DNA of 64,000 bases from Halapricum desulfuricans (lineage in GTDB: Archaea; Halobacteriota; Halobacteria; Halobacteriales; Haloarculaceae): positions 1,783,030 through 1,847,029 of the forward strand of contig NZ_CP064788.1 in assembly GCF_017094525.1 (NCBI RefSeq), written 5' to 3'. Made by a program: the position numbers and the translations under genes. Below the pieces are notes generated by a model, which saw only the letters and a list, made by a program, of their open reading frames with translations, was not told where the DNA came from and did not search any database. Shown piece by piece: positions 27,435 to 36,691 of the stretch; position 1 is the first letter of the stretch, and each line of letters begins with the position of its first letter.

Positions 27435-27983
27435 ATGACCGACAGCGACCTGACGTGGGAGTGCCTCGAGAGCGAGACCGTCTACACCTGCCCGGGGTTC
27501 GACGTGATCAACGAGACCGTCAGGCTGCCCGACGGCACCGAGACGGACTTCGATTACGTCGCCGAGGGCGACAGCGTCGTGGTCCTCCCGTTCACTACCG
27601 ACGGCGAGGTCGTCGTCATCGAGGAGTGGCGCGAGCCGGTCCGGCGAGTCAACTACGGGCTGCCCGCCGGCGGGGTCGAACCCGACGATAGCGAGCCCGC
27701 GGCGGCGGTCGAGCGCGAACTCGCCGAGGAGACGGGCTACGAGGCCGGACGGGTCGAACACCTCACCACCGTCGAACCGGCCAACGGCTTCGCCGACACG
27801 GTCTTTCACTACTTTCTCGCCGAGGGGTGTACCCCCACGGCCGAGCGCGATCTGGACCACGACGAGTCGATCGACGTGACGACGACTTCCTTCGAGGACC
27901 TCCTCGCCGCCGTCCGCGAAGGCGAACTGCGCGACGGCCGCGCCGCGCTGGGGATCCTGTACTATCATGCCTTCCAGCGGTGA
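27435..27983 (+). CDS. Nudix hydrolase
   Basis: A 182-aa protein whose Nudix box is complete: GGVEPDDSEPAAAVERELAEETGY. Upstream (VVVLPFTTDGEVVVIEEWR) and downstream parts fit an ADP-ribose pyrophosphatase-like enzyme. The exact nucleotide substrate is unknown. It is monocistronic; a second Nudix gene lies 1.4 kb away. Confidence 0.9.
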   Translation: MTDSDLTWECLESETVYTCPGFDVINETVRLPDGTETDFDYVAEGDSVVVLPFTTDGEVVVIEEWREPVRRVNYGLPAGGVEPDDSEPAAAVERELAEETGYEAGRVEHLTTVEPANGFADTVFHYFLAEGCTPTAERDLDHDESIDVTTTSFEDLLAAVREGELRDGRAALGILYYHAFQR

Positions 27984-28035
27984 GGGTCACAAGCGAGCCA
28001 ACAGTCGTATCACTCGCTCGCTCCACTGATCGGAC

Positions 28036-28398
28036 ATGGCGTATCGCTGTCCAGTCTGTGAGGCGGTACAGGCCGACGCCGAGCACCTGGCGAACCATCT
28101 GGCGTTCACGGCAGTCATCCGCGGGGGCGACCACGAGGCGTGGCTCGACGAGCGCTTCGCCGACTGGGGCGAGGACGATCCGGAGACGCTCGCGGCCCGG
28201 GTGCGCAAACGCGACGCGGTCGAGGCCGTCGACCACCCGATCGACGAGATGGACGTCCGCGATTCCGAAGTCGGGGCCGGCGAAGGCGTCCCGAATTCCG
28301 GGCAGCACGCACTCGACGGTGACGCGCTCGATGAGGAAGCACGGGAGATCCTCGCGCGAGCGCGGGAACTGACCCGCCGGATCGAAGACGAGGGGTGA
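28036..28398 (+). CDS. DUF5810 family protein
   Basis: A 120-aa haloarchaeal protein with an N-terminal zinc-finger-like start (YRCPVCEAVQADAEHLANHLAF; two Cys and two His spaced as in a C2H2 finger). A charged helical remainder follows. It is typically found beside a DUF5809 gene, as here. The function is unknown. Confidence 0.78.
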   Translation: MAYRCPVCEAVQADAEHLANHLAFTAVIRGGDHEAWLDERFADWGEDDPETLAARVRKRDAVEAVDHPIDEMDVRDSEVGAGEGVPNSGQHALDGDALDEEAREILARARELTRRIEDEG

Positions 28399-28501
28399 TC
28401 CGCCGAATCGGAGACGACGGGTCCAGCCGCATCGAGGGCGGCGGTTCGGGCGAGGACCGAGAGGCGAAACGGACTAGACGCTGTGGCCCGGAGGGGACGG
28501 C

Positions 28502-28927
28502 ATGGAACGCGAGGGGCAGTTCGCGCCGGAGACGCTCGAGGCGGCGCGCGAACGCTACGAGGCGCTGGGATCGACCGCGCAGGTCGTCGTCAGAGAGGTC
28601 GCGAAGGCCATGGAACTCGACCGGGAGACGTATCGCGACCGCGTCACGAGCGACGTGATCGAGACCGCTCGAGAGGTCCTGTTCGCCGAATCACTCGCCG
28701 TGACTGTCGGCACTCGCGAGGAGTTCGACGCGTGGCGCGTGGACCACCCCGACTACGAGGTCCGTGAGATCGGCAGCGAGAACGTCCGGCAGGTCGCCTG
28801 GCACGCGGCCCCTTTCGCGGAGACGGTCGTCGCCGCGACCTTCCAGGACGAGCGCGAGGCCGCCGTCGGGACGCTCCGCCGGCAGGCGTTCGGCGACGTC
28901 TACCGGGACGCCCTGCGGGGAGGCTGA
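28502..28927 (+). CDS. DUF5809 family protein
   Basis: A 141-aa protein that I recognise as DUF5809, the usual neighbour of DUF5810. A helical N-terminal half (QFAPETLEAARERYEALG, VVREVAKAMELD) is followed by a mixed region with RQVAWHAAPFAETVVAATFQ. No motif for catalysis is visible. It is one base from the next gene, so they are probably cotranscribed. Confidence 0.75.
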   Translation: MEREGQFAPETLEAARERYEALGSTAQVVVREVAKAMELDRETYRDRVTSDVIETAREVLFAESLAVTVGTREEFDAWRVDHPDYEVREIGSENVRQVAWHAAPFAETVVAATFQDEREAAVGTLRRQAFGDVYRDALRGG

Positions 28928-28928
28928 C

Positions 28929-29363
28929 ATGCGACCGATCGCGCGGAACTTCCTGCTGGGCGTGCTCGCGGTGGTCGTACTGCTGCTCGCGCTCGGCGCG
29001 CTGCCGGGGGTGCTCAAGAGCGGCGACCCCTACTATCTCACGGCGACACCCGTCGATGCGGACGAGTTGACGACGGACCACCGTTCCGGTGCCGTCGATG
29101 CGGCCACCCTCTCGGAGCGACGCTACGAGTACACCACCGCGGCGCTGGCCGACGCGACGAACGGGACGGGCTACGCCGACCCGTACTGGCGCGGCCCCGT
29201 CGGGATCAAGGGCGCGTTCACCCACTCGCCGTTCGACGAGTTGAGCGCGCTCCGCTCGAACTACCCCGCCGCGGCCGACGGCGACGCGGTCTTCGTCCGG
29301 GCGAACGCGACCGCCGGGGAGAGCGTCACGTTTTACAGGCTGAACACGACACAGAGACCATGA
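28929..29363 (+). CDS. Membrane-anchored haloarchaeal protein, unknown
   Basis: A 144-aa protein with one N-terminal transmembrane helix (FLLGVLAVVVLLLALGALPG) and an extracytoplasmic part of about 115 residues with ADPYWRGPVGIKGAFTHSPFDEL. I do not recognise the family. Its stop overlaps the start of the second Nudix gene (ATGA), so the two are translationally coupled. Confidence 0.7.
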   Translation: MRPIARNFLLGVLAVVVLLLALGALPGVLKSGDPYYLTATPVDADELTTDHRSGAVDAATLSERRYEYTTAALADATNGTGYADPYWRGPVGIKGAFTHSPFDELSALRSNYPAAADGDAVFVRANATAGESVTFYRLNTTQRP

Positions 29364-29899
29364 GCAACGACACACACGACTGGCCGATCGTCGAATCGGA
29401 AATCGAGTACGAGACGGGATGGTACACCGGCGGCTACGACCTCGTCGAGCAACCCGACGGCTCGCACAAGCGCTACTACTGGGCGGAACTGCCGCCCGCC
29501 GCGGTGGTCGTGCCCGTGACCGACGACACGGTCGTGATGGTCGAGCAGTACCGACCGACGATCGGCGAGCACTGTCTGGAACTGCCGGCGGGGATCGTCG
29601 AGGACGGCGAGTCGTTCACGACCGCCGGCGCGCGCGAACTCCGCGAGGAGACCGGCTTCGATCCGTCCGGGACCGCTCTGCTGGAGTCGTTCTGGACGGC
29701 GACCGGCGTGCTCCGCCACGAGCGCGGGATCGTCTTCGCCGAAGGGCTAGAGCCAGTCGAGATGAGCCACGACGACAACGAGTTCCTCGACGTGCGGCCG
29801 GTCCCGGTCGAGGAGGCGCTCGAACGAGCGCGCGAACCGCCCGCGAACGACGCAACGCTCGAAGGACTGCTGCTCGCAAGAGAGGACGGGTTGCTCTGA
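29360..29899 (+). CDS. Nudix hydrolase, ADP-ribose pyrophosphatase-like
   Basis: A 179-aa protein with a complete Nudix box (GIVEDGESFTTAGARELREETGF) preceded by VMVEQYRPTIGEHCLELPA, the arrangement of ADP-ribose pyrophosphatases. It probably hydrolyses ADP-ribose or a similar nucleoside diphosphate. It overlaps the stop of the membrane-anchored protein gene. Confidence 0.9.
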   Translation: MSNDTHDWPIVESEIEYETGWYTGGYDLVEQPDGSHKRYYWAELPPAAVVVPVTDDTVVMVEQYRPTIGEHCLELPAGIVEDGESFTTAGARELREETGFDPSGTALLESFWTATGVLRHERGIVFAEGLEPVEMSHDDNEFLDVRPVPVEEALERAREPPANDATLEGLLLAREDGLL

Positions 29900-29962
29900 C
29901 GCTTCCGCGCCCCGAAGCGCGCGGTTTCCACGCGCCGGGCGAGTCGATACCAGCGTGAACGC

Positions 29963-30700
29963 TCACCGACGACCGGCGTAGACGATCTGCATCGGCAGTC
30001 CCTCGGCGTCGAGCGGCGGGTCGTCCGGCAGCGTCCGGAAGTCTCCGGCGCCGCGTTTCGCCGCCAGCGCCAGTCCCATCGCGTCGAGCAGGTCGTCCCG
30101 GTTCGACTCGCCGATCCGTCGTGCCCACTGGGGCTGTGATTCGATCAGCGACTCCTCGAAGTCCTCGTAGACGCCTGCGATCGAGTCGTCGACGGCTTCG
30201 AGCACTGTGCGCCGGGCTTCGAGCCCGTCCGCGTCGTGTTTCGAGGGGAGCGATTCGCCTCCCCCCAGTGCACGGAAGCAGACCTCCGGATGGGACTCCA
30301 GAATCGTCGCTTCGGCGTCGACCCCGTCGCGGAGGAGCCGGTCGACCTCCCGGATGCGCGGGATCAGTCCCCACGCCTGACTGGAGAGGCTGTCCCCGCG
30401 GCAATCCTCGTTTTCCTGCTTGGCTCGCTCGTAGGTCGGGGCCTCGACGGCCGCCCGACACGGCGTCCAGAAGACGCTGCTCGATCGCTCCCCGAGGAAC
30501 GCCTTGGCCTGTCGGTCGCATTCCCGGCGTTCCGCCTCGGGGAGTCCGATCGGGACGTCGACCAGAATCGCCGCCGCATCGCGGTGGGCGAACCAGACGC
30601 TGTGCATCGACGGGTGCATCTGCGCCGTCCACTCCTCGCCGTCGGTGGCGACGGTCAACCAGCCGCGCGACGCCCAGTCGACGCCGACGTATCGGGCCAT
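29963..30700 (-). CDS. DUF429 family protein, RNase H-like fold
   Basis: A 245-aa protein opening with YVGVDWASRGWLTV, the acidic first strand of an RNase H-like fold, with later conserved LVDVPIGLPE, ESHPEVCFRAL and a DDLLDAMGLALAA helix. These are DUF429 hallmarks, a predicted nuclease family. No substrate is known. It is monocistronic. Confidence 0.85.
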   Translation of the reverse strand: MARYVGVDWASRGWLTVATDGEEWTAQMHPSMHSVWFAHRDAAAILVDVPIGLPEAERRECDRQAKAFLGERSSSVFWTPCRAAVEAPTYERAKQENEDCRGDSLSSQAWGLIPRIREVDRLLRDGVDAEATILESHPEVCFRALGGGESLPSKHDADGLEARRTVLEAVDDSIAGVYEDFEESLIESQPQWARRIGESNRDDLLDAMGLALAAKRGAGDFRTLPDDPPLDAEGLPMQIVYAGRR

Positions 30701-30819
30701 GTCCGATCGTTTGTGGCCCGGAACAGTAAATCCCGTCCCGTCACCGCACTTGGAGGACCGCCTATCGGTGTCTGACCGGTCGGTGGGTTTTACTGCCGAG
30801 GCGTCGTGACTGGAGACGA

Positions 30820-31551
30820 ATGATCGTCGTCGCCACGGCGGATTTCGAGGTCTACCACGGGGTCGTCACGGCGCTGCGCGACCGCAGCGTCGAGTTCACC
30901 ACGGTCGAACCCGGCGAGCAGTTGCCGGATCGCACGTCGCTGGTGATCGTCGGCCCCGGCGAGTCCGTCGAGACGCCCCCGGACGTGCCGATCGTGACTG
31001 GCGACCCGGAGACGCCACGCCGTGCGGTCGAGGAGGCGCTCGCGCGGCTCAGGGGCGGGCACGGGCGGACGGTCGTCGGCATCGATCCCGGCGAGAAGCC
31101 GGGGATCGCCGTCCTCACGGGCGAGGTCGTCGTCGCGGCGTTTCAGGTGCCGGCCGCCGAGGCCGCCGGGGTCGTCGCCCGGGAACTCGAGGACGCGGTC
31201 GACCCGCTGGTGCGGATCGGCGACGGCGCGCGGCTGGTCGGCGCGCGGGTCATCGACGACATCGACGCGCCGATCGAACTGGTCGACGAGACCGGGACGA
31301 CCCCGTATCTCGGGACCGGTGCACGCGGGATGGGCGACGTGCTGGCAGCGGTCAACATCGCGCGCATGGAGGGCGAACCGATCGACTCGCGCGACGTCAA
31401 GCCCACGGCCGGGGAGATCCAGCGGATCAAAGACCGCTCGCGGGAGGCGAGCGAGACCAACCGCGCGATCGACGAGGAACTCGCCCGGCGCGTCGCAGTC
31501 GGCGACCTCTCGATCGAGGAGGCGCTGGCCGAACACCGCAACGCGGAGTGA
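30820..31551 (+). CDS. Conserved protein with RuvC/RNase H-like core
   Basis: A 243-aa protein conserved in haloarchaea. After an N-terminal domain of about 80 residues comes GRTVVGIDPGEKPGIAVLTG, which resembles the first acidic strand of RuvC-type resolvases. Further acidic residues occur in VRIGDGARL and the DVLAAVNIARM helix. The C-terminal part is helical and charged. It may act on nucleic acids; the function is undetermined. Confidence 0.75.
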   Translation: MIVVATADFEVYHGVVTALRDRSVEFTTVEPGEQLPDRTSLVIVGPGESVETPPDVPIVTGDPETPRRAVEEALARLRGGHGRTVVGIDPGEKPGIAVLTGEVVVAAFQVPAAEAAGVVARELEDAVDPLVRIGDGARLVGARVIDDIDAPIELVDETGTTPYLGTGARGMGDVLAAVNIARMEGEPIDSRDVKPTAGEIQRIKDRSREASETNRAIDEELARRVAVGDLSIEEALAEHRNAE

Positions 31552-31660
31552 CGGCCGTCTGCAGGTCAACTACTTTGGCAGTCGGCGACGAAGTACGAGT
31601 ACCGATCGTTCGGAACACGCGACAGCAGCTGTCGGGTGACACCGACGCGACCGGCGACAG

Positions 31661-32011
31661 ATGACGCGCTACGAGACCTTCGTCGAGGACGGGACTGTCT
31701 ACGTCGGCCACGAGGAGCGACTGGAGATCGGCCCGGTCGAGGACATCGTGGACGTCGTCGGCGGACCGGCCTGGACGATCCAGTATACCGAGGCCGAAAA
31801 GCGACGCCACCCCGGGATGGACACCTCGGACGAGGGGTTGACGGTCGACGTCGTGGACATGCTCCAGACGATGACGCACGGCGAGCGGTTCGTCGAAACG
31901 CTGGCCGCCCACCCGGCCGAGATACCGTCCGACGACCCCGATGCGATCGCGCCGCGGACGGGGCTGTTCGTCGGCAAACTGCTTGAGAACCTCGAGAACG
32001 GGCTGGACTAG
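31661..32011 (+). CDS. Conserved haloarchaeal protein, unknown
   Basis: A 116-aa acidic protein with segments YVGHEERLEIGPVEDIVDVVGG and VDMLQTMTHGERFVETLAAHP. It has no signal peptide, membrane helix or metal motif. The codon use and acidity match neighbouring genes, so I take it as real, but I cannot name a family. It lies 83 bases ahead of citrate synthase. Confidence 0.65.
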   Translation: MTRYETFVEDGTVYVGHEERLEIGPVEDIVDVVGGPAWTIQYTEAEKRRHPGMDTSDEGLTVDVVDMLQTMTHGERFVETLAAHPAEIPSDDPDAIAPRTGLFVGKLLENLENGLD

Positions 32012-32094
32012 GCGGGGCGTGACGGCAGCCATCTCGCCCGCCCGACCGATTCGAAGCCGAGACACATATATCGCCGGCCCTGAAACGACGGGGC

Positions 32095-33216
32095 ATGACT
32101 GGAGTCAACCGGGGTCTCGACGGCGTTGCCGTCGCAGAAACACGCCTGAGCACGATGGACGGCGAGGCCGGTGAACTGATCATCGGGGGGTTTCCCGTCG
32201 AGGAGCTGGCCGACAACGCCACCTTCGAGGAGACGCTGTACCTGTTCTTTCGCGGCCGGCTTCCGGACGCCGAAGAGCTGTCCGCGTTCCGCAGTGATCT
32301 GGCCGAATGCAGGGCGATCGGCGACGAGGTGCTGGCGGTGTTGCGACGGGCCGCCGAGGAGGAGAAACCAGCGATGGACGCGCTCCGGATGGGGGCCGCG
32401 GCGGCGAACCTCGGCACCGAGGACGGCGATCCCGAAGCCGACGCCCTGCGGGTCGTCGCCGCGTTCCCGACGATCGTGGCGGCCTACTGGCGATATCGCG
32501 TGGGCGAGGAGCCGATCGAACCCGACCCCGACCTCGGCCACGCGGCGAACTACCTCTACATGTTGACCGGCGAGCGACCGGACGAGCGCGCGGTTCGCGG
32601 GCTGGAGACGTATCTCAACGCCGTCGTCGATCACGGACTCAACGCCTCGACGTTTACGGCGCGCGTGGTCGTCTCGACGGAGTCGGACGTGGTTTCGGCG
32701 GCGACGGCCGCGGTCGGGACGCTGAAAGGACCGCTCCATGGCGGCGCGCCCGGGCCCGTGCTGGACATGCTCAAGGAGATCCACGAGTCGGGCGACCCCG
32801 AGGCGTACGTTCGGGAGAAACTCGAGGCCGACGAGCGACTGATGGGGTTCGGCCACCGGATCTACCGGGTGCGTGACCCCCGTGCGGCCGTCCTCGAGGC
32901 CGCCGCCGAGCAGTTCTACGATGACGACGACGATTTCTTCGAGACGATCACCGACTTCGAGGACGTCGCCGTCGATCTGCTGGCCGAGTACAAGCCCGAT
33001 CGCGACCTGGAGACCAACGTCGAGTTCTACACGGCGGCACTGTTGCACGGCGTCGGTGTCCCACAGGAGCTGTTCCCCGCGACGTTCGGCATCGCCCGGG
33101 TCGGTGGCTGGATGGCCCACGCGCTGGAACAGCTTGAGGACAACCGCCTGATCCGCCCCGAATCGAGATACACCGGCGAGCGCGGCCGCTCGTGGACGCC
33201 GATCGGGGAACGCTAG
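32095..33216 (+). CDS. citZ: Citrate synthase
   Basis: A 373-aa enzyme that condenses oxaloacetate and acetyl-CoA, the entry step of the citric acid cycle. The catalytic residues are visible: His in DHGLNASTF and in GPLHGGAPGPV, the active-site segment MGFGHRIYRVRDPR, and the C-terminal VGGWMAHALEQ. A TATA-like acatatat lies about 30 bases before the start. Its stop codon shares CTAG with that of the convergent dinB gene. Confidence 0.95.
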   Translation: MTGVNRGLDGVAVAETRLSTMDGEAGELIIGGFPVEELADNATFEETLYLFFRGRLPDAEELSAFRSDLAECRAIGDEVLAVLRRAAEEEKPAMDALRMGAAAANLGTEDGDPEADALRVVAAFPTIVAAYWRYRVGEEPIEPDPDLGHAANYLYMLTGERPDERAVRGLETYLNAVVDHGLNASTFTARVVVSTESDVVSAATAAVGTLKGPLHGGAPGPVLDMLKEIHESGDPEAYVREKLEADERLMGFGHRIYRVRDPRAAVLEAAAEQFYDDDDDFFETITDFEDVAVDLLAEYKPDRDLETNVEFYTAALLHGVGVPQELFPATFGIARVGGWMAHALEQLEDNRLIRPESRYTGERGRSWTPIGER

Positions 33217-34469
33217 AAGTCCGAAAGGGTCAGCTGGTCATCGTCTCGCGTGTGTTCCGGGCCGCGGTTGGACCGATCGCCTTGCTCCTGGCCGGCTTGT
33301 TCGTCGCTGTCGTCGAACCCGTCGAGACTGGCCTGTTCGCGGTCGGTGAAGGACAGTTTCGAAACGCGAACGCCCACCTTGCGGACGCGGGCGTCATCGA
33401 ACTCCGCAAGCAGGTCCGTCGCGATCGCCTCGACCAGATCCGGATCGTCGACAGGTCCGGACAGCGATCGAGCACGCGTGTGCACGTCGTACGGCGGCGT
33501 CACCACCTTGATCCCGATCGTCTGGTAGAGCGCGCTCTCCCGGCGAGCACGCTCTGCCACCGCGGTCGCGAGCGTTCGAACGCGCTCGTATACTAGGTCG
33601 ATGTCCGCGACGGGTTCGGAGAACGCCGACTCCCGCGAGAAGCTCTTCGGGTCGTCTCGGGGCGTGACCTCGCGGGCGTCCTCGCCGCGGGCGAACCGGT
33701 AGATCTCCCGGCCGCGCTCGCCGAAGCGATCGACCAGCCGGTCGGGGTCGGAATCAGCCAGATCGCCCGCGGTCTGGATGCCCATCTCGCGGAGTTCACG
33801 GGCGGTAACGGGGCCGACGTTGTGGACAGCCTCGACGTCCATCGGCGCGAGAAATTCCCGGACGTCGCCGGGTTCGACGACGACCAGTCCGTCCGGTTTG
33901 TCGGCGTCGCTTGCGATCTTCGCGGCGCTCATCGTCGGTGCGACACCGACGCTCGCGACGACGCCGACTGCTGATTCGATCCGGGCTTTCAGGTCGCGAG
34001 CGACCCCCTCGACGCCGTCCCAGTCCGTCCGATCGGTCACGTCAAGGTAGGCCTCGTCGATGCTGACCGCCCGGACGACGTCCGCGCTGTCCCGGAGGAT
34101 CGCCCGCACGTCCTCACTGACGGACTCGTAATAGTCCATGTCGACGGGCCGGTAGTAGCCGGTCTCCTCCGCTGAGTCGCGCTCGCTCGCGCCCGTTCCG
34201 TCGGTCTCCGCCCGGCGCGGGAGTCGCTCCAGGGCCTCGGAGATCGCCATCGCGCTCTCGACGCCGAACGCGCGCGCCTCGTAACTCGCCGTGGCGACGG
34301 CCCCGTGGTCGTCGCCGTCCTCGTAGCCCATCCCGACGACGACTGGCTCGCCACGGAGTTCGGGCTCGCGCAACCGCTCGCAGGCGGCGTAAAAACAGTC
34401 CATGTCCACGTGACAGACGATCTGCTCGGGGCTATTCGTACTCGTCAGACGAGCGTTATGGCGAGTCAT
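33213..34469 (-). CDS. dinB: Y-family DNA polymerase IV (DinB/Dpo4), with element-derived N-terminus
   Basis: A 418-aa translesion polymerase. Catalytic motifs are HVDMDCFYAACERL and SIDEAYLDVTD; the helix-hairpin-helix and little-finger regions follow, and the C-terminus QLTLSDF is a sliding-clamp (PCNA) binding peptide. The first 13 residues (MTRHNARLTSTNS) lie outside the 102-bp repeat, on the integrated element; the ancestral start (MPERARLPGVDRR) is left at 50217. The gene is therefore complete in length but has a replaced start and 5' region. It is divergent from the recombinase gene by 66 bases. Confidence 0.95.
   Translation of the reverse strand: MTRHNARLTSTNSPEQIVCHVDMDCFYAACERLREPELRGEPVVVGMGYEDGDDHGAVATASYEARAFGVESAMAISEALERLPRRAETDGTGASERDSAEETGYYRPVDMDYYESVSEDVRAILRDSADVVRAVSIDEAYLDVTDRTDWDGVEGVARDLKARIESAVGVVASVGVAPTMSAAKIASDADKPDGLVVVEPGDVREFLAPMDVEAVHNVGPVTARELREMGIQTAGDLADSDPDRLVDRFGERGREIYRFARGEDAREVTPRDDPKSFSRESAFSEPVADIDLVYERVRTLATAVAERARRESALYQTIGIKVVTPPYDVHTRARSLSGPVDDPDLVEAIATDLLAEFDDARVRKVGVRVSKLSFTDREQASLDGFDDSDEQAGQEQGDRSNRGPEHTRDDDQLTLSDF
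34329..34430. repeat. Left 102-bp attachment repeat (within dinB)
   Basis: Identical over 102 bases to 50077-50178. It encodes the dinB residues from PEQIVCHVDMD to EPVVVGM. A recombinase gene lies next to it, which supports its being the left attachment core of an integrated element. Confidence 0.93.
34441..34453. repeat. Small hairpin at left inner end of the element
   Basis: CTCGT-cag-ACGAG, a perfect 5-bp stem 10 bases inside the left repeat. It could be a recombinase or accessory-factor site, or could be chance. Confidence 0.3.
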
Positions 34470-34535
34470 CGAATGGCCCCCGTGGTAATGTCGCTGGTTC
34501 GGGGCCGCGCCTTCGTGGACTTCAGGAGCCCACCG

Positions 34536-35567
34536 ATGTCAACACTCGATCCGATCACGCCACGAGAAGCGTTGGAGATGTACTGTAATGACATTGACGG
34601 CGAGTTGTCGCCCAACTCTGTCCAGGCCAAACGCTACCAGTTAGGGTTCTTCGTCGACTGGTGCGAAGGCGCAGACAACGACGAGACGGCCCGTGTCGAG
34701 AATCTGAACGAGATCACTGGAAGAGACTTCACCCGATTCAAGAACTGGCGTAGCGACGGAATCAACAAAGTTACACTGCGGACAAACCTCTCGGCGTTGC
34801 GGACCTTCATGCGGTTTTGCGTTTCGATTGATGCGGTTGATCCGTCCATTCCCGAGAAGATCAATGTCCCAACGTTAGACTACGGTGAGAACGAACGAGA
34901 AACATTCCTGAGCCACGAGCGAGCAACGACGATTCGGGCGTATTTGCGGAAATTTCAGTATGCAAGCCTGAAACACGTCCTGTTCACCCTCCAATGGCAT
35001 ACGGGAGTGAGAATGTCGGCGTTGCATAGCCTCGACGTGGAGGATTTTGACTATGAACAGGAAACCATACGGCTCCGTCACCGTCCAGACACGGACACCC
35101 GACTCAAGAACGGGGAAGCAGGGAACCGTCTTGTAACGATCGACACTGAGACTGCCGCAGTCGTGGACGACTACATTGAGCACAAGCGAACCCCTGCCAC
35201 AGACGAGTACGGGCGACACCCTCTGTTCAGTTCCTCGAAGGGTGGTCGAATGTCCAAATCGCACTTGAACAAACACATGTATCGTCTCACAGTCCCCTGC
35301 GAGTACGGACAACCGTGTCCTGCCGACAAGGACCCACAGGACTGTGAATACGCTGGAACGTTTAGAGACTTCATCAAATGTCCGCACAATGTCCGTCCCC
35401 ACGATGTCCGTCGTGGAAGCATCACCCACTGGCTACGGAACGACGTGCCTGAGAAAGCAGTCAGTGACCGTATGGACGTCTCGGTGAAGACGATCGACAA
35501 GCACTACGACAAACGCAGTGAAGACGAACGAGCCGAGGTGAGACGCCAATACCTGAACGAAGTCTGA
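34536..35567 (+). CDS. Tyrosine recombinase / integrase
   Basis: A 343-aa site-specific recombinase. An N-terminal SAM-like core-binding domain (about residues 5-105) precedes the catalytic domain with Arg159 in HTGVRMSAL, the HxxR box in HDVRRGSITHWL (about 289-293) and the nucleophile Tyr324 in DKHYDKRS. A Cys-rich insert (CEYGQPCPADKDPQDC) before the HxxR box is often seen in haloarchaeal virus and plasmid integrases of the SNJ2 type. It most likely catalyses insertion and excision at the 102-bp dinB repeats. I choose ATG 34536 because upstream codons fall in the repeat. Confidence 0.93.
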   Translation: MSTLDPITPREALEMYCNDIDGELSPNSVQAKRYQLGFFVDWCEGADNDETARVENLNEITGRDFTRFKNWRSDGINKVTLRTNLSALRTFMRFCVSIDAVDPSIPEKINVPTLDYGENERETFLSHERATTIRAYLRKFQYASLKHVLFTLQWHTGVRMSALHSLDVEDFDYEQETIRLRHRPDTDTRLKNGEAGNRLVTIDTETAAVVDDYIEHKRTPATDEYGRHPLFSSSKGGRMSKSHLNKHMYRLTVPCEYGQPCPADKDPQDCEYAGTFRDFIKCPHNVRPHDVRRGSITHWLRNDVPEKAVSDRMDVSVKTIDKHYDKRSEDERAEVRRQYLNEV

Positions 35568-36571
35568 TCTAGAAAGGGCCGTTTCCCTCCATTGTTATAC
35601 CATCATCACATGGAGAACTACAGTACATATGTTATTGCAGTAAAGATGTACTCTCCCCCAGAAACTGTACTATACACCCTTCCATTGGAAGAACGGTAAT
35701 CCGTCGGTGGAATATACACCATGGGTGTGGTTCCTTCCTGCCGTGTGACACTCGATCTTGCTTCCCTGTTAGATTACTCGGGGACAGGTCGACCACCACA
35801 GGGAGGGACTTTGTGGCGTAGCCAACTCCCAGTGCGCTCCGTGGAAGTTGACACCGACCAGCAGATCGAGTGATCCAGTGCGAGTATTCCAACCCGCTTG
35901 GCAGGCGAAGGGGCTTTTGTTACCCGATTATCTCGGGGGATGTGAGGCGTCCAACCAAGTACTGTACCAGCAAATAGGGCTTGTTCACCATTTAAAATTC
36001 TCGGAACCTATAAGATAACTGTCCGTATCAAGCGGGGGATCTCAGGAATCTTTGACGATATGTGGAGCATGAGTCATCGGAGGAAAACCACATTGGCAGA
36101 ATACACCTCCTGTAGAAGTTCATACTAATTCCAAATATCAGTTCCGTCCCGCTGACCCCTCGAAACCTCTATGACAATCTGATAGCGCCAATATTTCTCG
36201 CTCCCCTCTTGTAATCTGATACCAATTGAAAAGCTATGAAGATATGTATGGGGGGAACGAGTATGTAATCAAACATGGTACTACTATATCGGGCACTATC
36301 TTCTAATAACCAAATCTTTATCAGTGATTGTTTCGTAGCATTTAAGTGTTTCTAGCGACAATAGATATAATGAGAGGAATGCACGCCATTCAGATCGACG
36401 GCGATGAGCCTATCCGTTCGCCGTCGTGCGAATATGGTTCGATGGAGCCAACCGCGTCCCAGCGCGGTCAGGGAAGCAATAGTCGTATCTTCACTTCCTT
36501 CTTGGCTTCTATCGAAATAAGACTGACGACAGATTGCTGTCAGTCGATGCGTCCACCTCTCGGGATCATAA
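35568..36571. other. 1-kb AT-rich non-coding stretch in the element; possible origin region
   Basis: I find no gene with coding character. Two short frames (86 codons at 35632-35892 minus; 75 codons from ATG 36370 plus) are Cys/Arg-scrambled and weak. The stretch lies between the recombinase and the rep operon, where replication origins of small haloarchaeal plasmids and viruses often lie. I did not identify clear iterons or a nick-site hairpin by eye. Confidence 0.4.
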
Positions 36572-36691
36572 ATGTCTGCTACGGACGCGAACGATAACGA
36601 GAACAATAGTATAGATCTGCCAACTGACTTTCTACCAGCCCGCTTGCGGCTCCAGAGAAATCTCCGCGATGGGAAGGTGGGTGCAGAATGA
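36572..36691 (+). CDS. 39-aa protein coupled to rep
   Basis: The frame MSATDANDNENNSIDLP ... GKVGAE ends with a stop that overlaps the rep ATG (gcagaATGA), the usual sign of translational coupling. The peptide is acidic at first, then basic (PARLRLQRNLRDGK). It was too short for routine gene calling. It may control rep translation or copy number, but that is inference. Confidence 0.6.
   Translation: MSATDANDNENNSIDLPTDFLPARLRLQRNLRDGKVGAE

Noticed and set aside
34329-34430. tRNA gene as integration target
   Set aside because: No tRNA fold or anticodon arm is present; the repeat is dinB coding sequence on both sides.
35632-35892. 86-codon minus frame behind the recombinase
   Set aside because: No motif, no promoter and no operon partner; codon use is unlike that of neighbouring genes.
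36370-36597. 75-codon frame before rep as a gene
   Set aside because: Its composition is irregular and it overlaps the better-supported 39-aa gene coupled to rep in another frame.
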